A stretch of DNA of 64,000 nt from Orychophragmus violaceus (Eukaryota > Streptophyta > Magnoliopsida > Brassicales > Brassicaceae): contig CM058232.1 in assembly GCA_030180135.1 (NCBI GenBank), forward strand, positions 94,600,630 to 94,664,629, given 5' to 3'. Numbering within the stretch: position 1 is the stretch's first letter; each line of letters starts with the position of its first letter. The notes under the pieces were generated by a model, which did no database searches, was not told the origin of the DNA, and was given only the letters and a program-made list of their open reading frames with translations. Made by a program: the position numbers and the translations under genes. Of the stretch, positions 35,321 to 46,812 are shown one piece after another.

Positions 35321-35860
35321 TGTAAGATCTCAACTCGGTCTATCCAAAGATAGAAAGAGTTTTAGGGTTTGGAATTAGGGATTCTAAAAGAAGAATTTAA
35401 GAACGCGGTGAGATTTGGGAAATTAGGGTTTGTAAGCCGACGTTTCCGAGATGGAAGCCGGTGAAGGATTGTTAGGAAGTCGCCGGAGAGATTTTAGGTC
35501 AAATATCGCTCTAAAGTCTCTCAAGCCGAAAATATTAAGAAAAGCGTGTCCATTGAATGAATATCGAGTTCCCTTATATAGGGTTACAAGTCGGTTTACA
35601 TTAAAAAGGAAAATAAGATAAATACGGAATATTTCCTAGAATATCGCCTTTATCCTTAGTTGGAATATTTCTCCTTTCTCCGACTTCAGCGCGCGGCGCC
35701 TTTCATTCGACACCTTCCAAACCCTAATGTAAGCCGGTTGCCCTAAGTTTGGTTTAACCTAAGTTTTACCGCCTTGGGCTTTATTTCCGACTTTCCATTT
35801 TGGGCCGACCTAAACTCATGAATAGGCCTCCTTAGGAAAGTGCTAATCTTGACTCTAACA
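35321..35860 (-). repeat. 3' LTR of the Tat element (left in window)
   Basis: 540 bp from TGTAAGATCTCAACTCGG to TGACTCTAACA on the plus strand. It differs from the other LTR at three positions (second base, near 35690 and near 35830). A TATA-like TTATATAGGG occurs at about 35574-35583. Confidence 0.95.
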
Positions 35861-35865
35861 ATAAG

Positions 35866-35873
35866 CCCCCCCC
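35866..35873 (-). promoter_or_regulatory. Polypurine tract of the Tat element
   Basis: An 8-G run on the minus strand within TGGGGGGGGCTTAT, directly beside the 3' LTR, where plus-strand DNA synthesis would be primed. Confidence 0.75.
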
Positions 35874-36185
35874 AGTGTGGCGACTTGTACTCAACTCGGC
35901 ATTACGAGGAGTTAACCTATGGTTTGAGAAATGATTTGGGTTAGGCCCACGTCGTCTTTCAGGCCCGTATTCGCTCCTTGGAGAATCTTATAACCTTGCT
36001 GGCCCATATTCTTAATGGGTTGTTCTAGCTCGGACTGGAGAGATGACACCTGCTGAACCGGCTCTGGATTCAATTGATGGGATAGTCGAAACTGGAACCA
36101 ATTCTTGGTTTATTTCGGATAGACACGACATACGAAGCGTCGCCTAGGTAATGATGCGCCTCGGTTCCTGCGCCGTCATTTTTGC

Positions 36186-36193
36186 TATAAATA
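36186..36193 (+). promoter_or_regulatory. TATA box for the antisense gene
   Basis: TATAAATA at 36186-36193, about 180 bp upstream of the ATG at 36375 and followed by a C/T-rich leader, is placed as a promoter for the plus-strand gene. It lies inside the retrotransposon but outside the LTR. Confidence 0.6.
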
Positions 36194-36374
36194 TCCCTCT
36201 CCTCTTTCATTCTCACCATTTCGCTCAAGTGGAAGAATTTGTAAGAGGTAATCTTCTCTCCCTTTTATTTATTTCCGGCTGTTCCTCCGTCGTTGCTCCG
36301 CCTGGTGTTTTTAGGAATTTTTAGATCAAAATATTGTTTTCTGGTCGTGTTCTTCCTCTGTTCTTTCGCGAGCC

Positions 36375-39061
36375 ATGTCTTTGATCCGTTGCTCCTCGAG
36401 CAAAGATAAAGAAGTAGTTTCAGTTTTGTCCGCGGAAGATTCCTCAAGTCGTCAATCTGCTTCCTCCGCTTCTTCGTCGTCGGACACTTCATCTGACTTG
36501 AGAAACCACCCAGCCCATTCTACTGTTGAAGAGCTGCGATATCGTCGCGAGGTATCTCGTCGAAATGATGCCGCCGAGAGCTCTGGTCGGGACGACTTAA
36601 CCATTCCTCGACTGCGGGACTTTGACGGAAGTGGGGATGATATCGTTATTGGTCAAGATGATTCTGAAGCCGTCCTCCCATCTGCGTTGTCGGTCGGTTC
36701 TCATGACTTTTTTGGTAATGTCGCTGAGACCAAATCGAATGCGACTTCGGTGAAATCTATGCTTCGGGACTGCGGAGCTGATCCAAGGATTAAGGTTATT
36801 ATCCCATTTCCGCTTGACCGTCCCTGGACCCCTCCCCCGGGGTACATAACTCTTTATGAGTCATACTTCGTCAATGCTGACACTGGCGGAAGTCGTTGCT
36901 GGTTTCCCCTACCCGACTTGCTGATCTCGTACTGTCATCGCCGCGAGATTGCTATTTCTCAGCTCTCAGCTGTTGCAGTTCGCCATATGGTCGGCCTTTT
37001 AGTTCTGGGAGCCGAAGCCGGTATTACGATAACTGCGCAAATCTTCGAGGAAATGACGTCTATAAATCGTATGAAGGCGGCAAATCCAGGGTGCTTCGCG
37101 GTCAAATTTAAGAGCGGTAATCGCGTCTTGACGGATGCGCCTAGTAAGATCAACAATTGGCAACGGTCTTACTTCTTCGTTGAATTATCTCCTTTAGTGG
37201 TTCCTGACGAGTATAGAGAGCTTATCAGGACGTCTTGGAACACCGACTACGGTAGATATCGTCCTGATTTTGCTATTCCTTGAGCGCGATCATTTACTTA
37301 ATTCTTCTTTGTCTTTGCAGTGCAACATCCTTTCTTACCGCCATACCCCAACAACTTCTTTCCAATCCTCGGGCAGATTCAGGCTCTCGGCTTGCGTAAG
37401 TGGTCCGATCTCACTCGCGAGCGTATCAACAAGTTCCTCCCGCGGATTTCCGAAGGTTCGCATGTTTGTTTCTTTGCTATCCCTATCTCTCTCATTATTT
37501 TTAACTTTTTACTCGTTGATGCAGCCAAGTGGGATATTAAGAAGAAGGTTACCCCTGAAGAGCTTGTTAAACCGAAAAAGATGGGCAAGGTGCAAAGGAT
37601 AGAGTCGATTGACTATTCGAAGAAGATCTCGTCCAAGTCTTCATCTCCTCCGAAACCAGTGAAGGAAAAGGATGTCTCCGCACCGTCGCAAGACGGGGAT
37701 CGATCAGCTGATGCGGGAGATAAGTCGGTCGCTGTTCAGACCGCGGCGGTTTCCCAGCCGGAAGTCGTTGCTCCGTCTTCTAAACTTCCACCTAAGGTCC
37801 CATCTAGGAAGCGGTCGGCAGAGGGTAGAGCGAAACAGGAGAAATCGGTTAAGAGGACTGCTGTAGCCGGTAAAGCTGTTAGTTCCGACAAGACGACTAC
37901 TAGTGATCCTGAGAGGAGTCTTGATCCGTGACAACGCTTTTACCAAGAAACCGGGGACGTTGTTGATGCATACGGTAATATGAAGCCGTTTTCTCACGCA
38001 AGGAGATTGTTCACGTTCGCCCTCGTGCTCCTATAAGAGACGGGGATTCTCGTCCCTCGATCCATAACTTTGCTTATCAATATAAGAGCGAGGTTCCATT
38101 CATTGATAACCCGAGGGCATGCTTCGACATGCTGACCTGTGTTCGCGGTAACGAGAGAGACTGGCCGGTTCTACAGGAGCTTCCTCATTCAGACGCCGTT
38201 CTGAAGCTGAAACACGCTGAAGCAAACGTAAGTCTCTCATTATTTGAATCTTGCCCGTTTTTTTTATGGGGTCATTTTTTTGATGGGGTCTCTCTTTGTT
38301 CCCAGATGATCGCCGCGTCAAATCGTGTTGCTCTGGAGAGTTCCTGGAGCGCCAAAAAGATGGCCGATGCGGTAACCAAGCGGGATGAACTCCTCAAGAA
38401 GGCTAAAGAGGAGAAGAAGGTTTTAGCGGCGGATAACGCGGTTCTTAAAGATAAACTTCGCGGCGTTGAGGAGGAGCTGGCCCTTATAAAAGAGAAGTTG
38501 AAAGTCGATCTCCTTAGGCTGCAGAAGAAAATGGAGGATCAACAGAAGTTTTATTCCGACATGGTACGGAGCGAGCGAGAGAGAGTTGAGGCTGCGGTTA
38601 GGGCGAAAGCGCAAACGCATTTCGATCTCTTCCAACGGTTTGTGAAGGACCAAGATGTTGCTGTTGCCCTTCAAGTCGAGCAAGCCCAAATTTCTGGTCT
38701 GAGAAATTGTCTGGTAAAGCTGAGTGGTGAGGGGGTGTCGTTTACACAGACTCTCTTGGATCAAATTGATGCTGACGAGATTGCGGTAAATGCCAAGTTT
38801 GACGAGATAGAGGTGGTGACCAAAGAAGAACTCACATTCGTTCTTTCCCCCGTTCATCATCCTCTCATCAACCGTTTCCGTGACTCCCCTCCTCCTGTTC
38901 CAGCTCAAGTCGACCAATTTGGAACCAATCACGGGATAATTCCAGAGGTGGTCCCTGCTGATCTTATCCAGTCTGTTCGTTCGGAGGTCGCGACTTTAGG
39001 AAGTGCTTCCGAGGCACAAGACGGAAACAGAACGGAGAAGTCGGCAGTTGTAACCGATTAA
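36375..39061 (+). CDS. Antisense, intron-containing retrotransposon gene (Transposase_28 / gypsy-associated type)
   Basis: This gene runs opposite to gag-pol. Exon 1 starts at 36375 (MSLIRCSSSKDKEVV), with a Ser/Asp-rich N-terminus and then a globular region (KVIIPFPLDRPWTPPPGYIT, LPDLLISYCHRREIAISQLS, RHMVGLLVLG) of the kind annotated as putative gypsy-type transposon domain (PF04195). A phase-1 donor near 37251 could join to the acceptor at 37320. Exon 2 ends at about 37455 before a 69-bp intron to 37524, followed by a Lys/Pro/Ser-rich segment. A stop (TGA 37929-37931) and a frame change follow, then RDGDSRPSIHNF to HAEAN, an intron 38228-38305, and a last exon (38306-39061) with a long coiled coil (KRDELLKKAKEEKKVLAAD onward). 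The break near 37930 may be a lesion or an unrecognised intron. Function is unknown. Confidence 0.7.
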
Positions 39062-39180
39062 CTATCTATTTTATAATAGTGTTTATTTCGACTCTTATAA
39101 ACCTTCTGCCTTTTTAAGTTTGTTATATAAGCTTTGACTTTTGTTCGTAAAGCTTTATTTGTCAAACTTAATTAGATGAT

Positions 39181-39490
39181 GTTTTCACTATATACTCTTA
39201 ACCAATTAGCGATTTTACCACTAAGTCGTAAATGAGTATATGACTTTCAAGTAGTCGGACTAATCTTGTATTAAGTCTGTCGTCAAATTTAAACGATTTA
39301 GCGACTTTTGAGTAGTCGGACTAATCTCGTATTAGACTTGTCGTTTTTAGCTTAACCAATTTAGCGACTTTCAACTAGTTGGACTAATCTTGTATTAAGT
39401 GTCGTCAAATTTAAACGGTTTAGCGACTTTTGAGTAGCCGGACTAATTTCGTATTAAACTTGTCGTTTTAGCTTAACCAATTTAGCAACT
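39181..39490. repeat. Tandem repeats, about 60-bp half-units, in the Tat element
   Basis: Copies of TTTAGCGACTTT..AGTAGTCGGACTAATCT..GTATTA..TTGTCGT alternate two spacer types (AAATTTAAACG and TTAGCTTAACCAA), giving a composite period of about 120 bp. They follow the stop of the antisense gene and lie in the 3' untranslated part of gag-pol. Confidence 0.8.
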
Positions 39491-39704
39491 TCTTGCCATA
39501 AGGCGTTTTGCGAGTCTTATAGTTGCTCGGCTTTGTTCTAAGGGTGGGAGAGTGTGCGAGTCTTTTACGCTCGTCTTATTTCTTCTCCTACCACAGAGAA
39601 TTTGCGGGACGGATCCCGGCTTTTCCCTACCACGATGTGCACCTCGTGCGCAAGGAAGACCACGCCCCTGGCCAGGAGGCATGATGCTAGTGGTGCGAGT
39701 TAAT

Positions 39705-39866
39705 ACTCGGATTTCTGCGAGTTACTTAGACTCGGCTTTCTGCGAGTTACCTAGACTCGGCTTTCTGCGATTTACTTAGACTCGGCTTTCTGCGAGTTAC
39801 TTAGACTCGGCTTTCTGCGAGTTACTTAGACTCGGCTTTCTGCGAGTTACTTAGACTCGGCTTTCA
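39705..39866. repeat. 25-bp tandem repeat array in the Tat element 3' region
   Basis: CTCGG(C/A)TTTCTGCGAGTTAC unit starts recur every 25 bp at about 39706, 39731, 39756, 39781, 39806, 39831 and 39856, with only a few base differences (about 6.4 copies). Confidence 0.92.
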
Positions 39867-40035
39867 TAAAATATTTCTAATAAAGGAACTTACCTGTTTG
39901 GCTTTGCGTAGCCTTCAAGACGGTAAAGTTTCTGAAAAATGAAAATTTTATTAGATTTGTGACTGTGCCAGTAAAGGCTGCCTACGTATCTCCCGAGGAA
40001 AAATCAAGTCACTCGTAGTTCATAATACATAGTCT

Positions 40036-40037
<2 letters not shown>

Positions 40038-40067
<30 letters not shown>
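40038..40067 (-). repeat. 30-nt poly-T (poly-A on the coding strand) after pol
   Basis: An uninterrupted run of 30 T on the plus strand, just past the gag-pol stop. It marks where a tail or A-rich 3' sequence may have been incorporated, or a length-variable homopolymer. Confidence 0.9.
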
Positions 40068-40071
<4 letters not shown>

Positions 40072-40088
40072 GATGGCCTTGCCGTCTT

Positions 40089-43000
40089 TTAGAAGTACTC
40101 CTTCAGACTTGCCGAGTTCCATGAACGAGGTAGGGCTTTGCCTTTCATTGACTCAAGTTCATATACTCCCGGCTTGACGACTTTCGTGACTTTGTAGGGT
40201 CCTTCCCACTTTGCTCCGAGTTTTCCTGCTCTCCACTCCTTAGTGTTTTCGTAAACTTTGCGGAGGACGTAGTCGCCGACTTGAAAATGTCGTTCTTTCA
40301 CTTTTTGGTTATAGTACCGAGCTGCGAGTTGTTGATAGTTCTGAATTCTGAGTAAGGCTCGATCCCGCTCTTCCTCTAAGGTGTCAAGAGCTTGGATTAG
40401 CATCTTCTCATTGATCTCGGTATGGTGCGACATAAGAGACCGGCGAAGGGTGTAAATGTTAGCTTCTGCTGGTACCATTGCTTCTACGCCAAAGGCCAAA
40501 GAGAATGGGGTGGCTCCTGTTGCGGTGCGGGGTGTCGTTCTATGCGACCAGAGGACGCCGTCCAACTCGTCTGCCCAAACTCCTTTTTTGCTTTCGAGGC
40601 GTTTTTTGATGCCGGCAATGATGGTTTTATTTGTGGCTTCGGCTTGACCATTCCCTTGAGGATACCTTGGTGTTGACTTGCTAAGGCGTATATCCCACTT
40701 CTTACAGAACCCTTTGAATACTTTCGAGATGAATTGCGATCCGTTATGTGTGACGATCTCGTAGGGTAGACCGAAACGACATATTATGTATTTCCAGACG
40801 AAATTTTGAACCTGGACATCGTGGATTGCGACGTAAGCCTTGGCCTCTACCCACTTTGTGAAGTAGTCGGTCATAATGAGCAGGAAACGTCTTTGATTGG
40901 ATAATGGTAACGGTCCAACGATGTCCATTGCCCATCTCATGAACGGGTAAGCCGCGGTTGACGTCGTGAGTAATTATGTGGGTTGATGTATGAATGGCGC
41001 ATGTCGCTGACACTTTTCACACTTGTTAGAATAGGTCTCGCAGTCGGTTATCATAGTCGGCCAATAGTGACCGTTCAACTTGATTTTGAGGGCGAGAGAC
41101 CTGCCTCCGGAGTGGTTTCCGCATGCTCCAGAATGCGTTTCTTCAAGAACCCGACTTACTTCATCTCCGTTTATGCATCTGAGGAGGATCTTGTTAGCAG
41201 AATACTTGTAGACGATACCTTCATGTATAGTGTATCGCGCGCTCTTGACTTTAAGTCGTCGTGCTTCCCATTTATCTTCTGGGAGCTTTCCTTCTGCCAG
41301 GTACGCTCTTATCGGAAGTCGCCAGTCTTTATTGTTGCCGGTTAGGACAGCGATGAGGTCTGTGCCTTTTGCTTGAATATTGTAGCACATGTCGTCCTTA
41401 CCAATCGGGATTGTTTCTTCAGGTTCTTCTTGATTGCTCTCAGGGGGCGGGATGCTTGGTTCGTGGATCGTTTCTACCGGGATCTGTCGACAGAGATTGG
41501 GATTAGATGCCAGCGACGCAAGTGCATCTGCCGGGGCATTCTCCTTTCTTGGTATCTGGACAATGTCGAAGAATTCGAAGGAACTGGTGAGTTCCAACGC
41601 CGTCTTTCGGTAAGCCTCCATTCGTTCATTTTTAGCTTCGTAGTCGCCGTTGATCTGGTTGGCTACAAGCATGGAATCACAATGGGCCAAGAGATGTCGT
41701 ACTCCGATTTCCCTGGCTAATCTGAGACCGGCTAACAAAGCTTCGTACTCGGCTGTGTTGTTAGAAGCCGTGAAACCTAGTTTGAATGACTGCTCTAATA
41801 TCTCGCCGGTTGGTGATATGAGACGTATCCCTATCCCGGCTCCTTTTTTAGATGAAGCCCCGTCAACGAACAATTTCCAATTTTTGTCTTCTGTCTCGGT
41901 ACCGACATCCAATTCAGGTGATAATTCGACAAGGAAATCAGCTATTACCTGCGATTTGGCGGTTGTCCTGTTCCTGTACTCGATGTCGTACTCACTTAAC
42001 TCTATTGCCCACTTGGCTAGACGACCAGACTGTCCCGGGCTATGAAGTATCGTTCGAAGAGGTTGACTGCTTAATACGGCAATCGGATGTGACTGAAAAT
42101 ATGGTCGTAGCTTCCGTGCCGAGATGACGACTGCGAAAGCCAGTTTTTCCATTGCAGGATACCTGGTTTCGGCTCCGTTCATTGTTTTGCTGACGTAGAA
42201 GATCGGCTTCTGTTCTCCTCGATCTTCCCGAACTAGCACGCCACTCACTGCTGTCGTTGAAACGGCGATGTAAAGCAACAATGTCTCACCATTCTCGGGT
42301 TTAGACAGTATCGGCGGGTTCGACAAGTAGTCCTTGAGTTGGATGAAGGCTTCTTGACACTTCTCGTCCCACACGAATCTTTTATTTCCTCGTAGGAGCT
42401 CGTAAAAAGGCAGACATTTATCTGTTGACCGGGATATAAACCTGTTCAAGGCGGCTATGCGGCCAGTGAGGCGTTGTACCTCTCGAGTGTTCTTGGGAGA
42501 TGGTAAGTCGATTATGGTTGTGATCTGCTTTGGATTAGCTTCTATTCCTCTCTGAGTTACCACGTATCCTAGGAACTCTCCCGATGTCACCCCAAATGTA
42601 CACTTAGTTGGATTAAGTTTCATGCCGTATCGGTTAAGGATGTTGAAACATTCCTTTAAATGACCGACATGCTGAGAGGCAATAAGAGACTTGACTAGCA
42701 TGTCGTCGATATAAACCTCCATTGTTGCGCCAAGTTGCCCTGCAAACATCCGGTTTACTAGCCGCTGGTAGGTGGCGCCGGCGTTTTTGAGGCCGAAAGG
42801 CATGACTTTGTAGCAATATGTGCCGCGTTCAGTGATGAAGGCCGTCTTTTCTCTGTCGTCTGGGTTCATGAGGATTTGGTTATACCCTGAGAACGCATCC
42901 ATGAATGATAGCAGTTCGTTCCCGGCCGTCGCCTCAACAAGTCGGTCGATGTGCGGCAGCGGGAAACTATCCTTGGGGCAAGCTTTGTTGAGATCCGTGA

Positions 43001-45878
43001 AGTCGACACATACTCTCCACTTCCCGTTTTTCTTCTTCACGACCACTGGATTAGCCAACCAGTCAGGATATTTGACTTCTTGGATTGAACCGGCTTCGAG
43101 TAGCTTCTCTACTTCATCGTTGACTGCTTTAGCTCTTTCTGGGCCGAGTTTTCGCCTCTTTTGCTTGACTGGCTTGTAAGTCGGATCGACATTCAACTCG
43201 TGAGTTGTAATGGTTGGGTTGATGCCCTTCATATCCTTCATTGTCCACGCAAACGTTGTAACGTTTTGCTGTAGGAAGGTGATCAGTTCCTCTTTGATGT
43301 CGTCTGGTAATCCTGCGCCAATGCCTACACACTTGCTTGCATCTGATTCGTCAATGATGACTTGCTGGATTAGTTCTTTCTCCGGTCCTTTTCTTCCGTG
43401 TTCTGTGTTGATCATGCAGGAAGGCACCCTGATCTTATGTTCTCTCGCGAAACACGACCGACTTGCGCTCTGGCATCCTTTGACTGTCTGGATTCCTTTA
43501 GGTGTCGGGAATTTCAGACATTGATGGTACGTCGAGGAGACCGCCTTCATGCTATATAGCCATGGAGTTCTGAGGATCACGTTATAGATGGTTGGCTTGT
43601 CAATGACGTGAAACCTCACCAATCTGTTAACTCCTCCTGCGAAGACAGGCAACTTGATCGTTCCAATTGTGTACGTCGTCTCACTTGTGAACCCGGTGAG
43701 CGGCTTGGCCTTCTGCTTGATATCCTCCTCCTTAATGTCCATCTTCTTGAGTGTATCTAGGAAAATTAAGTCTATCGAGCTCCCGGTGTCCACCAGTATT
43801 CGAGATACTTGGCAACTTCCGATCAGAAGCTCAACCACCAGCGGGTCGTTATGTGGGTAGTGAGTTCCATAGAGGTCCTGGTCGGTAAAGATGACGGGCG
43901 GATCATCTGATAGGATTGGTTGAGGCGCCTTTTGCGCGGCCAATGCTAGGCGTTCGTAGACCTTGATTGACCGGACCGAATCATTTACGGAGATTAGACC
44001 ACCCATGATCATGTTGATTCTTCGGATGGTCTTGGGGTTTTCCTCTTCGTCCTCCTCCTCTTCTTCTTCACGGTTACGTTTCAAGGCTATGCTTTTGATA
44101 CGCCGTGGCGGTTTATCTTGTTTGGGAGCCTGCTCGTCGGCTTTATCTTCCTTCTTTTGTCCCGATTCTTCCTTCTTCAACCTCTCAATGGCCGCCTTGA
44201 TCTCTTCATTGGAAAGTCGGGAGTAGAGGGCGTTTCTGAGATTCCGACATTCAGCCGTGTCGTGCGACGTAGCTTGATGGTATTCGCAGTACTTATCTCC
44301 CATAGTGGAAGCTGTCTGCTGCGCCTTCTTTGCCTCTTTACCCCTTTTATTCCACGGTTTTGAGGACCGGGACTTGTCGGAGCCGTCTACAACCATTGTC
44401 TTGGCGCTCTTACTGTCGTAGTGCTGCCTGGGTTCTCTTTCTTCCTTCTTATCTGTTTGTTTGCCAGAACCGAATCTCTTTGCCAATGCGACCTTCTTCT
44501 CCTCCAATTCCACGAATTTGTTTGCCCGATGGAGCGCGTCTTCGATGGTTAGTGGTGGGTTGATGACTAAATCTTGGTAGAAAGGCGACTCATGCCAGAC
44601 GGCGTTTGTCAGGGCCGCGATAGCGAACTTGTCTGGTGCTTCAGCTCGTGTCATCACCGCCCTGAACCTTTCTACGAAATCTTTCAAGGTTTCCTTCTTC
44701 TCTTGCGTCATCGACATCAACGCGCTTAGCGAAGTGTCCTTGCGAATGTAGGCAAAGTGATGCCTTACGAATGCCCATGTGAGGTCCGAGAAGCTATCGA
44801 TTGACTTGGATGGGAGTCGGGAGAACCAGTTTAGCGCGTCTCCTTCCAGGGTTTCGGTGAACAGTTGGCAGAAGCCGATGTCACGCTCCTCGCTTGATGA
44901 GAACCGCGCCTTTGCCGCCATGATTTTGAACGTTGTGAGATGGGTCGCTGGATCTTTGGTGCCGTCGTACATCGGTAGCCTGAGCTTCTCTCTTTGCCTG
45001 ATATACGTGTTCGTGATGCGCGGGGTGAAGGGAGTCCTACGAATTTCCTCGATGATTCGGTCTATCTCGGGTGCGGACCCCTTCACGCCATGGACCTCCC
45101 CTTTTAATTCTTTTAGGGTGTCTTTGAGCTCAATCAGTTGTTTCTCGACATGGTTGCGACTTGCTCCACGAATAGACGCTCCGTGAGTTTTCTCGTACGA
45201 CATACCTCGCTCGCGGCGATAGTTGTCTCGGTGCGAGCCATTCTCACGTCGCGAATTTCGTCTGTGGTGCTCGTCCCGTGTCTGGTGACTGGTATGTTCC
45301 TCCCTGTCGGGTGAATACCTCTCATCACTTCGGTCGTTATGTCTACTTTCGCTCCGTTTGGGTCTTTCAGAACCCTCCTTCCGATGTGAGCTATGCTCGC
45401 GAGTATCCTTGTTGCTTTCCTTACGCGGGTTGCTCCTGGACTCGCTGCTACGGCTATGTTCATGGTGGCTTTCCTCAGATGTGCTATAGACCAGTCGTCT
45501 GGCGACTTTGTCTTTCACCTTTGACGGCACCTCTCTCCTGGGTTTTCTTGACCGTTGTCCCGAAAGGATCTTTGCTTGCTCTGTCTGCAGTAGGTCGATT
45601 TTCTCCGAGAACGTTTTGATCAAGTCGTTCTGTGATTCGATTTTGGCCATTAGAGTGGCTAGGACCTCGTCTTGCTTGATTTGAGCCTCTGTTTGGCTGA
45701 GTGACGGGGCATGTTTGCCGTCATCTCGAGCTTTGTTTGTTTTGGCGGCATTTCGCAGTTGCTTGCCGCCTTTCGTCGCGTCGTCTTCGTGATCACTTTG
45801 GTTGTAATCACTTCCCTCATGGTCGCTTAGGTCAACCTTAGGGTTTTCCGAATCTGTTTCGTTACCGTTTCCCGACAT
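40089..45878 (-). pseudogene. Tat-lineage Gag-Pol polyprotein with one premature stop
   Basis: One frame of about 1,930 codons makes the structural and replication proteins of the retrotransposon. Order: Gag with a charged N-terminus and retrotransposon-gag domain (about residues 310-440), a CX2HX4HX4C knuckle (CEYHQATSHDTAEC), aspartic protease (LVDTGSSIDLIF), reverse transcriptase (active site YIDDMLVKS), RNase H, a second archaeal-type RNase H (KLFVDGASSKKGAG), integrase HHCC finger ending CEKCQRHA, catalytic core (MDIVGPL, NGQAEATNK) and C-terminal domain. A TAA at 40976-40974 interrupts the integrase right after IHQPT; the downstream part stays in the same frame. The second integrase aspartate before NGSQF is His (codon 40748-40746), so this integrase should be inactive even without the stop. 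Confidence 0.92.
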
Positions 45879-45903
45879 CTCGTTTCAGAAATTTCTCTTA
45901 GAA

Positions 45904-45922
45904 GTCCCCACAGTCGGCGCCA
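45904..45922 (-). promoter_or_regulatory. Primer binding site of the Tat element
   Basis: On the minus strand, TGGCGCCGACTGTGGGGAC lies 2 bp inside the 5' LTR. The TGGCGCC start pairs with tRNAs ending GGCGCCA (tRNA-Asp is one candidate), but the rest does not let me name the tRNA with confidence. Confidence 0.75.
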
Positions 45923-45924
45923 AT

Positions 45925-46464
45925 TTTAAGATCTCAACTCGGTCTATCCAAAGATAGAAAGAGTTTTAGGGTTTGGAATTAGGGATTCTAAAAGAAGAAT
46001 TTAAGAACGCGGTGAGATTTGGGAAATTAGGGTTTGTAAGCCGACGTTTCCGAGATGGAAGCCGGTGAAGGATTGTTAGGAAGTCGCCGGAGAGATTTTA
46101 GGTCAAATATCGCTCTAAAGTCTCTCAAGCCGAAAATATTAAGAAAAGCGTGTCCATTGAATGAATATCGAGTTCCCTTATATAGGGTTACAAGTCGGTT
46201 TACATTAAAAAGGAAAATAAGATAAATACGGAATATTTCCTAGAATATCGCCTTTATCCTTAGTTGGAATATTTCTCCTTTCTCCGACTTCAACGCGCGG
46301 CGCCTTTCATTCGACACCTTCCAAACCCTAATGTAAGCCGGTTGCCCTAAGTTTGGTTTAACCTAAGTTTTACCGCCTTGGGCTTTATTTCCGACTTTCC
46401 ATTTTGGGCCGACCTAAACTCATGAATAGGCCTTCTTAGGAAAGTGCTAATCTTGACTCTAACA
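45925..46464 (-). repeat. 5' LTR of the Tat element (right in window)
   Basis: 540 bp, identical to the left LTR except for three positions, one of which changes the plus-strand left edge from TG to TT. Gag-pol transcription would start here, reading leftward. Confidence 0.95.
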
Positions 46465-46812
46465 ATACTCTTTCGATATTATTCATATGCAGTCATCACT
46501 ATGGGGGACTCTTTGACGTAGCGATACAAATACATCAATACTTGGTCCCCGGAATTGCAAATCAAATGGTATGAACGAAAGATAGTTTGAAGAAATATAC
46601 TCTTTCGATGTAGAGCAAAATCAAATGGTACCATCTTTTATGGAGAGCAAAAACTCAACCATAACGATTAAGATTTGTTTGAAGAAATATACTCTTTCGA
46701 TATTATTCATATGCAGTCATCACTATGGGGGACTCTTTGACGTAGCGATACAAATACATCAATACTTGGTCCCCGGAATTGCAAATCAAATGGTATGAAC
46801 GAAAGATAGTGT
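46465..46812. repeat. Tandem duplication flanking the Tat element
   Basis: The segment from ATACTCTTTCGATATTATTC to ATGGTATGAACGAAAGATAG is present at about 46465-46588 and again at about 46687-46810, nearly identical. Its left half is shared with 35262-35320. The retrotransposon therefore split the first copy of a pre-existing tandem duplication. A degenerate third piece lies at 46590-46625. Confidence 0.85.

Larger units (their letters stand above)
35321..46464 (-). mobile_element. Ty3/gypsy LTR retrotransposon, Tat lineage, nearly intact
   Basis: An 11,144-bp element on the minus strand with two 540-bp LTRs (TG...CA), an exact 5-bp TSD ATACT (35316-35320 and 46465-46469), a primer binding site next to the right LTR and a G-rich polypurine tract next to the left LTR. 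Gag-pol runs 45878-40089. Between pol and the polypurine tract lie tandem repeats and a spliced gene on the opposite strand. A second, archaeal-type RNase H after the first, and an extra antisense gene near the 3' LTR, are features known for the Tat lineage. The two LTRs differ at three positions by my reading, so the insertion is recent. Confidence 0.92.

Noticed and set aside
40422..45619. Plus-strand frames overlapping gag-pol as genes
   Set aside because: They lie opposite strong Gag-Pol domains, have no domains of their own and are shadows of the minus-strand frame.
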